Positions 49,831-59,347 of a DNA stretch of 64,000 nucleotides are shown here, in pieces (the first letter of the stretch is position 1; every line of letters begins with the position of its first letter). The translations under genes and the position numbers were made by a program. Under the pieces are notes generated by a model. It had not been told where the DNA came from. It searched no databases and saw nothing but the letters and a program-made list of their open reading frames with translations. This stretch comes from Bin87 sp965261195 (GTDB lineage Bacteria > Chloroflexota > Dehalococcoidia > Lucifugimonadales > UBA3495), in NCBI GenBank assembly GCA_965261195.1, contig OZ253455.1, forward strand, positions 1,736,001 through 1,800,000, given 5' to 3'.

Positions 49831-50622
49831 ATGAAACCTTTGCGTATCGCCAAGTTGCACCTGTCTCCGGTTACGGCTGATATTCCCCACAATCGCGACC
49901 TGGCCGAACGCGGGTTGGCTCGCGCCGCCGAGTTGGGCGCCGACTGGATAATCACGCCCGAGCTGTTCATCACCGGCTACAAATTCGCCGAGGTCATTGG
50001 CACGGACTGGATACTGCCACAACCCGACGACTGGATGCAGGATTTCTGCCGTCGGGTGGCCGAGTTGGGCGTTACCGTGTTCCTGTCGCATCCGGAGCGC
50101 GACCCGTCGGCCGGGTTGATGTACAACACGGTGTTCGTCATTGGGCCGGATGGCAGCATCATCGGCCGCCATCGCAAGGTGAAGGCGCTGAGAGGCCCGG
50201 AATCCTGGTCATCGCCCGGCGCGGACATCATGCCCATCGACATTCCCGCTGGCGACGGAAACGGTACCGCCGTGGGAATAGTCATCTGCGCCGATGCCTA
50301 CAGCAATGACGTGGCGGGCATCCTGAAGGACCGGGGAGCCCAACTGTTGGTCTCGCCTGCCTCCTGGAGCCCCGGCGACTGCGGTCCCCTGGGCGAGTGG
50401 GAGCAGCGCACTCTGGATACCGGGTTGCCTATCATGGTCTGCAATCGCTCCGGCTGGGAAGCCGATGACCTCGATTTCACCGAGGCCGTCAGCGTGGTGG
50501 CCAGCGGCGGGAAGCGGGTGTTGCAGGCGATTTGCGGCGAGGATTCGGCGGTGCTGATTTTCGACTGGGACCTGGATACGATGACGCCGCTGTCGGGAGA
50601 ATACGAAACGCACTGGTTGTAG
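49831..50622 (+). CDS. Carbon-nitrogen hydrolase (nitrilase superfamily)
   Basis: 263 residues. The Glu-Lys-Cys triad is visible as ITPELFITGY, GRHRKVKALR and VGIVICADAYSND. GGGAG lies seven bases before ATG 49831. The nucleophile context ICAD differs from true nitrilases and fits amidase-like branches. Substrate unknown. The HicA gene follows four bases after its stop. Confidence 0.88.
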   Translation: MKPLRIAKLHLSPVTADIPHNRDLAERGLARAAELGADWIITPELFITGYKFAEVIGTDWILPQPDDWMQDFCRRVAELGVTVFLSHPERDPSAGLMYNTVFVIGPDGSIIGRHRKVKALRGPESWSSPGADIMPIDIPAGDGNGTAVGIVICADAYSNDVAGILKDRGAQLLVSPASWSPGDCGPLGEWEQRTLDTGLPIMVCNRSGWEADDLDFTEAVSVVASGGKRVLQAICGEDSAVLIFDWDLDTMTPLSGEYETHWL

Positions 50623-50626
50623 GGCC

Positions 50627-50842
50627 ATGCGTGGTCATGAGTTTATCGATAGAGTGTATGAGATTGGACGTGAGCAGGGCATCCCGGTCAGATTCGATCC
50701 CAGGCGGGGAAAGGGTAGCCTTGGAGCTCTTTACTTTGGGAACCGCAAAACCTTCGTCAAGGACCGTCGCAAGGAGATTAGCGCCGGGTTGCTGTCCTCT
50801 ATGATTAGACAACTGGGCCTTAAGCGCACCGATTTTCGATGA
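50627..50842 (+). CDS. hicA: HicA-like toxin
   Basis: 71 residues. FDPRRGKGSLGALYFGNRKT is the dsRBD-like strand with GKGSH-type residues, although the catalytic His is Leu-Gly here (GKGSLGALY), then KEISAGLLSSMIRQLGL. HicA is an mRNA interferase; activity is doubtful without the His. Confidence 0.75.
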   Translation: MRGHEFIDRVYEIGREQGIPVRFDPRRGKGSLGALYFGNRKTFVKDRRKEISAGLLSSMIRQLGLKRTDFR

Positions 50843-50866
50843 TTATTGTCAAGCGGGGAGAAAATT

Positions 50867-51334
50867 GTGGCGCTTTACCCAGCGTTGTTTGAGCGCTATG
50901 CCGAGGATGAGATTGTCGTATCCTTCCGCGACCTGCCGGAGTGCTTGACTTCCGGCGTTGACGAAATTGAAGCCTTGGCCGAAGCCCAGGACGCCCTCGA
51001 AGCGGCGATTATCGGACGCATTGATGACGGCGAGGACATCCCGCTGCCCAGCGCGCTGCAAGCCGGCGAGCGTTACGTTGAAATATCCCTTGTCGATGTA
51101 CTGTCCGCCTGGCGCAATCTAGGCTGCGCCATCTGCCGCTGCATCGACAGCCGGGAGGAGTTTCAGAAGTTTATGGACGCGGACGAGTCAATACCCAACA
51201 GCGCTGCGGAATGCGACCACTCGATTATCCAAAACCGGGACGCGGTGGAAGCCCGGTATCGCCAGGCCGTCCATCATATCGAAAATGAAGACTACGCGCG
51301 GAGGTTGCGGATTGTGGAGCCGCAATCCACCTGA
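50867..51334 (+). CDS. HicB-like antitoxin with atypical C-terminus
   Basis: 155 residues from GTG 50867, with GGGGAG six bases upstream. Residues 1-70 are HicB-like (VALYPALFERYAEDEIVVSF, DLPECLTSGVDEIEALAEAQ, DALEAAIIGRIDDGEDIPLP). After LVDVLSA the usual DNA-binding helix-turn-helix is replaced by AWRNLGCAICRCIDSREEFQ and a helical tail that I do not recognise. It may be a chimera. Confidence 0.7.
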   Translation: MALYPALFERYAEDEIVVSFRDLPECLTSGVDEIEALAEAQDALEAAIIGRIDDGEDIPLPSALQAGERYVEISLVDVLSAWRNLGCAICRCIDSREEFQKFMDADESIPNSAAECDHSIIQNRDAVEARYRQAVHHIENEDYARRLRIVEPQST

Positions 51335-51491
51335 AATCCCTATTGCCGGGCATCCGGCAACAGCGCAACCGGGTGATGCCGCCGCTGGTGTGGATCTGTC
51401 CACCGGTCGATAATTAGGCCAATAAAGGCTGGGAACTCGACATTAACCTAACGGCGTAGGCCTGATCAGCCATCTTCGATAGGGCCGGCGT

Positions 51492-52964
51492 CTAGTCCAC
51501 CGCGTGCAGCATCCCGTCGTTGGTGCGGACGAAAAGCCGACCATCGGCAAACGCCACCGGCAGTTCCACCGGCGCTCCGAGGTCAAGCTTCCAGACCACC
51601 GTGCCGTCGCTGCGGCTGACCGCGTACAGCATTCCGTCGCGCGCGCCGAAGTACACCCGCTCGCCCAACACCACCGGGGAGCTGACGATTGGCCCGGCGG
51701 CGGTAAACCGCCAGTGTTCCTGGTCGGTTTTAGCATCGCGGGCATAGAACAGTCCATCGCCGTCGCCCAGGTAATACACGCCGTCGGCAATGGCCGGAGA
51801 GGCAATCACGCCCTGGGAGGCCCGTTCCTCCGGGAAGAACCGCCAGATTTCACCGCGCTGGGCCGGTGGGGCTGGCACCAGCGGAAGCTGCCAGATCCAG
51901 AGTTGCGCCCAGGCGCGTTTCACCCAGAACAGGCCCGGCAGCCCTTTGGCTCCAGCGTCAATCGCGTACAGCGAACCGCCGGAGGCCAGGTACACCAGGC
52001 CGCCGCTCACCACGGGCGGGCCGGATGCCGAGCCGGACGCACGGAACCGGAACCGCTTGCGTCCCGAGTGGGCGTCAATGATATGGAGATTGCCCTCATC
52101 ATCGGCGGCGAAAAGGTCTCCGTCATGCACTGCCGGGGTCGTCTTCACGTTGCCATTAATCCGGTGCTGCCACAGCTTGTCGCCACTCTGGGCATCCAGG
52201 GCGTAAATCCGGTTGCTGGCGGACGTTACGTAAGCGATACCGTCATGCACCAGTGCGGACGCGGTGATGGGCAAGTTAGCCTGAAACTTCCACACCACCG
52301 CGCCGGTTTCCCGGTTCAACGCCAGCATACGGTGATCGGTTTGCCCCACATACACCAAGCCATTGTTAGATACCGTTAGGGCATGGTCCATCGGGCCGGG
52401 GGTGTCCACCGTCCAGATGGGTTCGCCGGTGTCGGCATCCAGCGCCATCACCTTGAAATGGCCGCCGGCGTAAACGACACCGTCCCTGACCAGCGGAGCC
52501 GAACGGGTCGGGGTTCCCAGGTCAACCGACCAGGCCAGTTTTCCGGACGGCTGCTGCGGCACATCGGCAACGTAACCGGTCAGCGAGGTTCGGTACCCCA
52601 ACATTGACCACTGCCCCGTGTCGGACGCCGAGGTCGCCGCCGTGTCCGGACTGCCGCCGAACCAGCGCATCGGATTGGGCAGGCTGAACCAGTTGAACCA
52701 GATTACGATGGCCAGCGCCGCCGTGATTGCCACCACGCCGTAGGTCAGTATCAAACGCTGGCGGTTCCGGGCGCGGTGGTCAACACGGGCGCGTTCCACC
52801 CAGCCGGGTACGACGTGCCCCAGGTCTCCATCGTGGGGTTCCAGAGGAGTTTCGGGAGATTGCGTGGACAACCGCGGGGCGAACAGATTCGGCCTGAACA
52901 GATTCGGCCCGAACAGCTGGAAAAGCCACCTGGCTGCCGACATCAACATGGCAAACATCAACAT
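51492..52964 (-). CDS. Membrane-anchored PQQ-like beta-propeller protein
   Basis: 490 residues. A membrane helix at about 72-92 (LILTYGVVAITAALAIVIWF) is followed by eight-bladed repeat units of PQQ/BamB type: LVRDGVVYAGGHFKVMALDA, GLVYVGQTDHRMLALN, LFVRTNDGMLHAVD. Typical blade motif is V-Y-x-G-x-x-D-x-x-x-x-A-L-D. No PQQ-enzyme catalytic residues are seen, so it likely acts as a scaffold or sensor outside the membrane. The start among several Met is uncertain. It follows the ABC operon beyond a terminator-like hairpin. Confidence 0.8.
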   Translation of the reverse strand: MLMFAMLMSAARWLFQLFGPNLFRPNLFAPRLSTQSPETPLEPHDGDLGHVVPGWVERARVDHRARNRQRLILTYGVVAITAALAIVIWFNWFSLPNPMRWFGGSPDTAATSASDTGQWSMLGYRTSLTGYVADVPQQPSGKLAWSVDLGTPTRSAPLVRDGVVYAGGHFKVMALDADTGEPIWTVDTPGPMDHALTVSNNGLVYVGQTDHRMLALNRETGAVVWKFQANLPITASALVHDGIAYVTSASNRIYALDAQSGDKLWQHRINGNVKTTPAVHDGDLFAADDEGNLHIIDAHSGRKRFRFRASGSASGPPVVSGGLVYLASGGSLYAIDAGAKGLPGLFWVKRAWAQLWIWQLPLVPAPPAQRGEIWRFFPEERASQGVIASPAIADGVYYLGDGDGLFYARDAKTDQEHWRFTAAGPIVSSPVVLGERVYFGARDGMLYAVSRSDGTVVWKLDLGAPVELPVAFADGRLFVRTNDGMLHAVD

Positions 52965-52980
52965 AGTGGCTGCAAATATA

Positions 52981-53014
52981 AAGGTAGGGGCGGGAAAATG
53001 CTCGCCCCTACCTT
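52981..53014 (-). terminator. Hairpin with T-rich tail at the end of the peptide-ABC operon
   Basis: On the minus strand: AAGGTAGGGGCG, 10-nt loop, CGCCCCTACCTT, then TATATTTG. A 12-bp perfect stem. Placed 63 bases after the permease stop. Confidence 0.55.
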
Positions 53015-53077
53015 GTGCAAATTACCGTCTGGTAGATTGCCGTCGCCGGGCTGTATCGGATCGAAGACGCCGTCAAT

Positions 53078-54178
53078 CTAGACGTTGCGTTGCTTGGGGT
53101 CGAGGCGGTCCCGCAGCCAGTCGCCCATCAGGTTTACCGACAGGACGGTGAACAGAATTCCCAGGCCGGGGAAGAAGGATACCCACCAGGAGTCGATGAT
53201 CAGCTCGCGACCGTCGGCGACCATGAGTCCCCATGCCGGGTTGGGGCGGGGGATACCGGCGCCCAGGAAGCTGAGGCCGGCCTCCAGCAGGATGACGAAT
53301 CCCAGCTGCAGGGTTGCCAGCACGATGATGGTGTTAATCAGGTTGGGGAATATGTGCCTCAGCATGATGCGGAACTGCGATGCGCCGGCCACCCGCGAAC
53401 GGGCGATAAAGTCCTGCGTCTTGAGGGCCAGGGTTTCTCCGCGCACGAGGCGGGCGTACCGCGACCAGAGGAACAGGCACACCACAATCAGCACATTCTC
53501 GATGCGTGGGCCCAGCGTTGCCGCCAACACCAGCGCCACCAGCACCAGTGATATCGATAGCGACATATCAACCAAACGCATCACCACCGTGTCAATCCAG
53601 CCTCCGTAGTAGCCGGCCAATATGCCCAGCACCGTGCCGATGATTCCCGACACGAAAATCGCCATCAGCGACACCACCAGCGCCAGTCGAGCGCCGTGGA
53701 CAATTCGGCTGAAAATGTCCATGCCGTTCTTGTCGGTGCCCAGCAGGTACTTCAGGGAACCGCCCGGTTTGACCAGAATCTGTACCTGATCGCCCAGCGC
53801 CGGCGCGGCTCCATCGGGCTTGCCGACGACGGATCCGTCGCCGATGCGGATTGTGCGTTCAGCGTCGGTCAGCTTGATCTCATTATGGCGGTTGTCTCGG
53901 TTGACCCGCTCCACCACGGTGCGGAGGGAAACCTGGTCGCTGGCCCACGCCGGGGGCACCAGCCGGTCATCAAGGTCGCCGCGCTGCGGGTCGTGAGGCG
54001 CAATCAACTCGGCGAAGAGTGCCGGAATTATCAGGAATACCAGGAGCAATGTGAGGGGGAATAGCGGCAATCTCTTGGCTTCCGAGAGCCAATGCCGGAC
54101 TCTGGAACGGCGGCCTGCTGGGGCGGCGCCATCCTCCGCAACCGGAACTGCCGGTACTGGTGACGTGGTGATAGCCAT
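53078..54178 (-). CDS. Peptide/nickel-type ABC permease (DppC/OppC family)
   Basis: 366 residues. The N-terminal helix LFPLTLLLVFLIIPALFAEL is followed by an unusually long external segment (about residues 60-160, with VNRDNRHNEIKLTDAERTIR) and five more helices with the permease EAA-type loop ARSRVAGASQFRIMLRHIFP. ATG 54178 has GGAGGATG upstream. Pairs with the DppB-like permease. No ATPase genes follow. Confidence 0.9.
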   Translation of the reverse strand: MAITTSPVPAVPVAEDGAAPAGRRSRVRHWLSEAKRLPLFPLTLLLVFLIIPALFAELIAPHDPQRGDLDDRLVPPAWASDQVSLRTVVERVNRDNRHNEIKLTDAERTIRIGDGSVVGKPDGAAPALGDQVQILVKPGGSLKYLLGTDKNGMDIFSRIVHGARLALVVSLMAIFVSGIIGTVLGILAGYYGGWIDTVVMRLVDMSLSISLVLVALVLAATLGPRIENVLIVVCLFLWSRYARLVRGETLALKTQDFIARSRVAGASQFRIMLRHIFPNLINTIIVLATLQLGFVILLEAGLSFLGAGIPRPNPAWGLMVADGRELIIDSWWVSFFPGLGILFTVLSVNLMGDWLRDRLDPKQRNV

Positions 54179-54284
54179 GATTTCATCCTCCGCCGTGTGC
54201 GGTTGCCGATAAAGAGGATTCAAGAGTGGGTGGATTCGCGGTTCGGCACAATTTGAGTGTAGTTAGAGACCAGTAATTGTTCGC

Positions 54285-55208
54285 CTACGAGTAGCGAATC
54301 CGGGGGTCCAGGTAAGCGTACAAAATGTCAACTACCAGGTTGGCCAGAATGTAGATGGACGACCCGATGATGACTACCGCCTGTAGCACCTGGAAGTCCC
54401 GGCCTCTCACCGCGCCCACCGCCAGCTGGCCCACGCCCGGCCAGGAGAACACCGTCTCCACGATGACCGTTCCGGTGAACAACCCGCCGATGATGATGGC
54501 GAAATAGGTTAGCGGCGCAATAAAGGCGTTACGCAGGCAGTGCTTCCAGACGACTTTCCATTCCGGCACGCCCTTGATGCGCGCCAGCTTGACGAACTCG
54601 GTGTCCAGCACGTCCAGCATGGACGACCGGATCAGCCGCAGCAGGGCGGCAACCTGGAAGAAACCCAGGGTAAACGCCGGCATTATCAGGTGGTCGAAAC
54701 CTCCCTTGCCGGAGGATGGCAACCAGCCCAGCTTCACCGCGAAGAGCCACAGCAGCATGATGCCCAGCCAGAAGCTCGGCACGGATTGGCCCAGAAACGC
54801 CAGCCCTTTGCCTTGATAATCCAACCAGGTGTCTTTGCGCGCCGCCGTAATTACACCCAGCGGCACGCCGATTACCAAGGCGATAACCATTGCGAGACCG
54901 CCCAACTGCAGGGTGGCCGGGAACCGGTCGGCAACCATGCCCATGGCGGTTTGCCCACCGAAGGCGTAGGAGTCGCCGAAATCGCCCTGGACGGCGTTGC
55001 CGAGGAAGGTGAGGTAGCGCATATGGAGTGGTTTGTCCAGGCCCCACTTTTCCTTCAAGTCGGCGATATCCTCCGGGGTCGCTTCACCCATTGGTAGCAT
55101 CACCGACGTGGGGTCGCCGGTGAGGTTGGAGAGCATGAACACGATGACGCTCACCAGCAGCACGGCGATGATGGCCTGCCCGACGCGGTACAAGATAAAC
55201 CGCTGCAT
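54285..55208 (-). CDS. Peptide/nickel-type ABC permease (DppB/OppB family)
   Basis: 307 residues with six helices. MQRFILYRVGQAIIAVLLVS at the start, LTGDPTSVMLPMGEATPEDI in the first external loop and the ATPase-contact loop VKLARIKGVPEWKVVWKHCL. GAGGAGG precedes ATG 55208. Forms the channel with the DppC homologue. Confidence 0.93.
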   Translation of the reverse strand: MQRFILYRVGQAIIAVLLVSVIVFMLSNLTGDPTSVMLPMGEATPEDIADLKEKWGLDKPLHMRYLTFLGNAVQGDFGDSYAFGGQTAMGMVADRFPATLQLGGLAMVIALVIGVPLGVITAARKDTWLDYQGKGLAFLGQSVPSFWLGIMLLWLFAVKLGWLPSSGKGGFDHLIMPAFTLGFFQVAALLRLIRSSMLDVLDTEFVKLARIKGVPEWKVVWKHCLRNAFIAPLTYFAIIIGGLFTGTVIVETVFSWPGVGQLAVGAVRGRDFQVLQAVVIIGSSIYILANLVVDILYAYLDPRIRYS

Positions 55209-55335
55209 TTTGGCCTCCTCAGTTATGTACCAGAGGGATCGACAGGATTTAGGAGTCGGGTGTCGCTGGCGCCGCAAAGCTCCGGCGACACCCGGCCAAT
55301 GGGGTCAATCGGTAATTAAGATTGAGTCGTGCGAA

Positions 55336-57150
55336 CTACCTCGCGACTTTGGCATACTCCAGGTGCCCAAATACACCGGTGAGGCTGCCGAACACGTACT
55401 CTCCGACTTCATCCGGGTTCACCACGAGAGTGGAGCGGATGTTGACGATGGGGATGGAGCGATAGGTGTCGTAAATATCGTCACCCATTGTCCGAATCAA
55501 GCTGTCGCGGGTGGCAGGGACGACTTCGGCCAGCAGTTTTTGGTAAGTCTCATCATACAGAGGGCTTTCAAGGTAAGCGACGCCACCGTCGGGTCGCCCT
55601 AAATCAGCGTTGGTGGGCCCAGTGTAGTAATAGATGCGGGCGTTGGCGTTGATGGGGCGGATGGTTTGGCGCACCGGCAGGATGAAGTGGGCGTCGTGCC
55701 GGTCGCGGAACGCGTCCAGGGCGCGGGCGAATTCCACTTCCACCAGCTTGGCGTCAATGCCGATGTCCTGGAAGGACTGGGCAACGGTCTGTGCTACCTC
55801 AATGGTTTCCGGCAAACCGGGGAGACTGGACTGGTAGACTTCCAGGCTGAACCGGTTCTGCCCGTTATCGCCGGGGAAGCCGGCCTCGTCCAGCAACTGT
55901 TTGGCGCGTTCAGGGTCGTAACCATATTTCTCGTCGAATTCTTCGGCCCAGCGCGGGTTCCAACCTTCCAATGTGTCGTGGAAGATGGTGTTGTACATTG
56001 GCTCGCCGCGGCCCTTGAAGAGCTCGTTGATAATCTGTTCCCGGTTGATGGAACGGTTCATGGCCTCCCGAACCAGGTTGCCCGTCTCACCGGGGGCCGC
56101 CCAAGGTTCGGCGTCCGGGTTCCAGTTCACCTCGCTGACGTAATACTGACCCAGCGGCAGGATGGTCAGGCCGACGGTGGGTAGTGGGCTTTCAAAGATT
56201 TCCATACCTCCGTCAATGGCCTGCTGGTGCAGCACCTTGGGCACGTCAACCATGTTGGCTTCGCCGGTCAACAGCATCGCCAGTCGCGTCAAATCTTCGG
56301 GTGCAGTTGTAATACGCAGTTGCGCGAACTCCGGATTGACACGCCAGTGTTCGTAGGGCACCGCTTCGTAGTCCGTGTACTCTTTCAGCTGGCGATTTAC
56401 AAACTGGTAAGCTCCAGTTCCGGCCGGGCCGGACTCAAACATTGCGTCGCCTTCGATGTCGTGTTGCACTTTGCTGCGAACGTTGCCGCAGGGCACCATC
56501 AGGATGCTGAACCACCACGAGGCAACGTCAACTTGGGGTTTCGGAAGGTTCATGGTGAAGGTGTACGGGTCAATGACTTCCATGGCCCCCGAAGCCACCA
56601 TCTCGCTCATCGTTTCGGCGCCCATCAACGAGCGCATTGGGGCCTTACAGCCGGCGATGGGGTCCGACACCTGCTGGTCAACGGTGAAGATAAAGTCGTC
56701 CACCGTGAATTCGCCATGTCCGAAGTGGAACGGAACGCCTTCGCGCAGGTGGAAGGTGTATTGGGTGGCGTCGGCGTTGATTTCCCACTCCGTGGCGAGC
56801 TGGGGATAGATTGTGGAAACGCCGGTTTTGGGGTCGATGGTGGTCAGGTTTTCCCACATCGGCCGGAAGACCAGATGCCCGCTCTGGCTCGCCAACCAGG
56901 GCAAATAGGTGTCTTGAGGTATTGGGGTGACCGCGAGGTGCAACCGGGCGTTCTCAGTCGCTACCGCCGGCATTGCGGTCGGTTCCGGGACGGCGGTGGC
57001 GTCGGCGCTGCCGGCCGGCTGGGCCGGGGCTGCGCTGCCAGCGTCTTCCGGCGCGGTTGCCGCGTTGCAGGCCAACAAAGCGGCCAGCGACAACAAGAGC
57101 AGGGGTAATAAGCCTATGCGGATCAACGTACTTATCCGAGAAACTGCCAT
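55336..57150 (-). CDS. Family-5 extracellular substrate-binding lipoprotein, copy 1
   Basis: 604 residues. A signal peptide ending in a lipobox (SLAALLACNAAT) anchors it outside the membrane; a linker rich in Ala/Pro/Thr follows. The binding body shows the family-5 hallmarks NLTTIDPKTGVSTIYPQLAT, EWEINADATQYTFHLREGVP and NMVDVPKVLHQQAIDGGMEI. Likely captures peptides or related small molecules for the two permeases. It is the operon-proximal copy of three tandem paralogues. ATG 57150 has CGGAGG nine bases ahead. Confidence 0.93.
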   Translation of the reverse strand: MAVSRISTLIRIGLLPLLLLSLAALLACNAATAPEDAGSAAPAQPAGSADATAVPEPTAMPAVATENARLHLAVTPIPQDTYLPWLASQSGHLVFRPMWENLTTIDPKTGVSTIYPQLATEWEINADATQYTFHLREGVPFHFGHGEFTVDDFIFTVDQQVSDPIAGCKAPMRSLMGAETMSEMVASGAMEVIDPYTFTMNLPKPQVDVASWWFSILMVPCGNVRSKVQHDIEGDAMFESGPAGTGAYQFVNRQLKEYTDYEAVPYEHWRVNPEFAQLRITTAPEDLTRLAMLLTGEANMVDVPKVLHQQAIDGGMEIFESPLPTVGLTILPLGQYYVSEVNWNPDAEPWAAPGETGNLVREAMNRSINREQIINELFKGRGEPMYNTIFHDTLEGWNPRWAEEFDEKYGYDPERAKQLLDEAGFPGDNGQNRFSLEVYQSSLPGLPETIEVAQTVAQSFQDIGIDAKLVEVEFARALDAFRDRHDAHFILPVRQTIRPINANARIYYYTGPTNADLGRPDGGVAYLESPLYDETYQKLLAEVVPATRDSLIRTMGDDIYDTYRSIPIVNIRSTLVVNPDEVGEYVFGSLTGVFGHLEYAKVAR

Positions 57151-57226
57151 GCAGGTAACCTCCGTTGTTGATTGGCTAGCACACGCAGCGCCGATGTTGG
57201 GTGTCCGGGTTGGTGTGCGCCGCAAA

Positions 57227-57255
57227 ACATTAGCATCGGCAAGTAACCATGTCAA
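57227..57255 (-). promoter_or_regulatory. Sigma70-type promoter of substrate-binding gene copy 1
   Basis: Minus strand TTGACA (57255-57250), 17-bp spacer, TAATGT (57232-57227). CGATAA directly precedes the -35, as at the other two copies. Confidence 0.65.
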
Positions 57256-57348
57256 TTATCGTGAATGCAAATACTGTCGCCAGAATAAAATGCCGCCAAT
57301 GCTAATTTACTTACGTATTACGTCACGTACTAAGCGTATGTCGTCAAA

Positions 57349-59163
57349 CTACCGGGCAGCCTTAGCGTATTCCAGATGCCCAAATACACCGGTCAGACTG
57401 CCGAAGGTGTACTCGCTAACTTCCTCCGGGTTGATGACCAGCGTGGCGCGGATGTTCACGATGGGGATGGTGCGGTAGGTGTCGTAGATGTCGTCGCCCA
57501 TGCGTTGCGCCAGCCGGTGGCGCTCGTCCAGGTCGGTTTCTTCCAACAGCGCTTCGTAGGTTTCGTCATAGAGCGGGCTTTCCAGATAGGCCACGCCACC
57601 CTTGGGTATGCCGAGGTCCGGATTGGTTGGGCCGGTGTAGTAGTAAATGCGCATATTTGCGTTCATTTGCCGAAGCGTTTGACGCACGGGCAGGATGAAA
57701 TGGGCGTCGTGCCGGTCGCGGAATGCGTCCAGGGCGCGGGCGAATTCCACTTCCACCAATTTCACGTCGATGCCGATGTCCTGGAACGATTGGGCAACGG
57801 TCTGCGCTACCTCGATGGTTTCGGGCAATCCCGGCAGACTGGATTGATAGACCTCCATGCTGAAACGGTTTTGCCCGTTATCGCCGGGGAACCCGGCCTG
57901 GTCCAGCAACTGTTTGGAAAGTTCAGGATCGTAGCCGTATTTCTCGTCGAATTCTTCCTCCCAGCGTGGATTCCAGCCTTCCAGCGAGTTGTGGTAGATG
58001 GTGTTGTACATCGGTTCGCCGCGGCCCTTGAACAGCTCGTTGATAATCTGTTCTCGATTGATGGCCCGGTTCAGGGCCTCCCGCACCAGATTGCCCGTTT
58101 CACCGGGCGCGGTCCAGGGTTCAGCGTCCGGGTTCCAGTTCACCTGGCTAACGTAATACTGGCCCAGCGGCAGTATGGTGAGGCCCACGGAAGGCAACGG
58201 GCTTTCGATGACTTCCATGCCGCCGTCGGTGGCTTGCTGGTGCAGTACCTTGGGCACGTCCACCATGTTGGCTTCGCCGGTGAGCAGCATGGCGAGACGA
58301 GTTAAATCCTCCGGTGCTGAGGTGAGTTGCAGGTTTTTGAATTCGGGATTCACCCGCCAGTGGTCATAGGGAACCGCTTCAAACACGGCCGTATCTTTCA
58401 GAGTGCGGCTGACGAATTGATAGGCTCCGGTGCCGGCGGGGCCGGTTTCGAACATGGCATCGCCTTCGGCAGCGTGTTGGGCCGAACTTCGGACGGCGGC
58501 GCAGGGTATTACCAGTATGTTGAACCACCAGGAAGCCACGTCCACCTGCGGCGACGCCAAGCGCATCTTGAATGTGTAGTCGTCGATGACATCCATGTCG
58601 CCATTTGCAATCATCTCGGTCATTGAATCCGCGCCCATAAACTTGGTGAGGGCCGATTTGCATCCGGCCAGCGGATCGGATGCCTGTTGGTCGATGGTCA
58701 GAATCACGTCCTGAACGGTGAATTCGCCGAATCCGAAGTGAAAGGGAACACCCTCTTGTAGATAGAAGGTATATTCCCTGGCATCGGCGCTAATCTCCCA
58801 ATCCCGGGCGAGTTGGGGGTAGATTTCCGTGACGCCGGTTTTGGGGTCGATGGTGGTCAGGTTTTCCCACATGGGGCGCATCGGTAGATGGCCGCCGCTG
58901 GTGGCCAGCCAGGGGTAGTAGGTGTCCTGGGGCAATGGGGTAACGACCAGATGCAGCGTGATTGCTTCCTCGGCTAGGGCCGGCGCCACAGTGGACGCGG
59001 GCGCGGCGGTGGCATCGCCGCTGGAAGCAGGTGCGTCGGTAGGGGCAGCCGGCGCGGATTCGTCGGCGGGAGTCGCCGGATTGCAGGCCAGCACAACGGT
59101 TAGCGAAAACAACAACACGGGCAGGAAAAATATTCGAACCATTTTTGTGATGTCAAAAGCCAT
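57349..59163 (-). CDS. Family-5 extracellular substrate-binding lipoprotein, copy 2
   Basis: 604 residues, lipobox TVVLACNPAT. Same architecture and mostly identical in the mature part (for example NLTTIDPKTGVTEIYPQLAR, NMVDVPKVLHQQATDGGMEV, GVFGHLEYAKAAR). Its differences from copies 1 and 3 concentrate in the signal/linker and in the segments around residues 130-260, which may alter specificity. Own promoter at 59223-59251. Confidence 0.93.
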   Translation of the reverse strand: MAFDITKMVRIFFLPVLLFSLTVVLACNPATPADESAPAAPTDAPASSGDATAAPASTVAPALAEEAITLHLVVTPLPQDTYYPWLATSGGHLPMRPMWENLTTIDPKTGVTEIYPQLARDWEISADAREYTFYLQEGVPFHFGFGEFTVQDVILTIDQQASDPLAGCKSALTKFMGADSMTEMIANGDMDVIDDYTFKMRLASPQVDVASWWFNILVIPCAAVRSSAQHAAEGDAMFETGPAGTGAYQFVSRTLKDTAVFEAVPYDHWRVNPEFKNLQLTSAPEDLTRLAMLLTGEANMVDVPKVLHQQATDGGMEVIESPLPSVGLTILPLGQYYVSQVNWNPDAEPWTAPGETGNLVREALNRAINREQIINELFKGRGEPMYNTIYHNSLEGWNPRWEEEFDEKYGYDPELSKQLLDQAGFPGDNGQNRFSMEVYQSSLPGLPETIEVAQTVAQSFQDIGIDVKLVEVEFARALDAFRDRHDAHFILPVRQTLRQMNANMRIYYYTGPTNPDLGIPKGGVAYLESPLYDETYEALLEETDLDERHRLAQRMGDDIYDTYRTIPIVNIRATLVINPEEVSEYTFGSLTGVFGHLEYAKAAR

Positions 59164-59222
59164 CGTTCGGATACCTCGTGTTGTTTTATGCTCGGATAAG
59201 AGCCCAGATTTTTGGCAGCAAA

Positions 59223-59251
59223 ACCGTAACATCGCCAACTTGCAATGTCAA
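59223..59251 (-). promoter_or_regulatory. Sigma70-type promoter of substrate-binding gene copy 2
   Basis: Minus strand TTGACA (59251-59246), 17-bp spacer, TACGGT (59228-59223). Again preceded by the CGATAA hexamer (as GCGATAA). Confidence 0.62.
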
Positions 59252-59347
59252 TTATCGCAAATAGGGATATAACCCCTGCTGTGAAATGATGAAATGGGGG
59301 GGCAGCATTACGAAAACCGCCCCCCGCATCGACCGATCACAGTCCCG

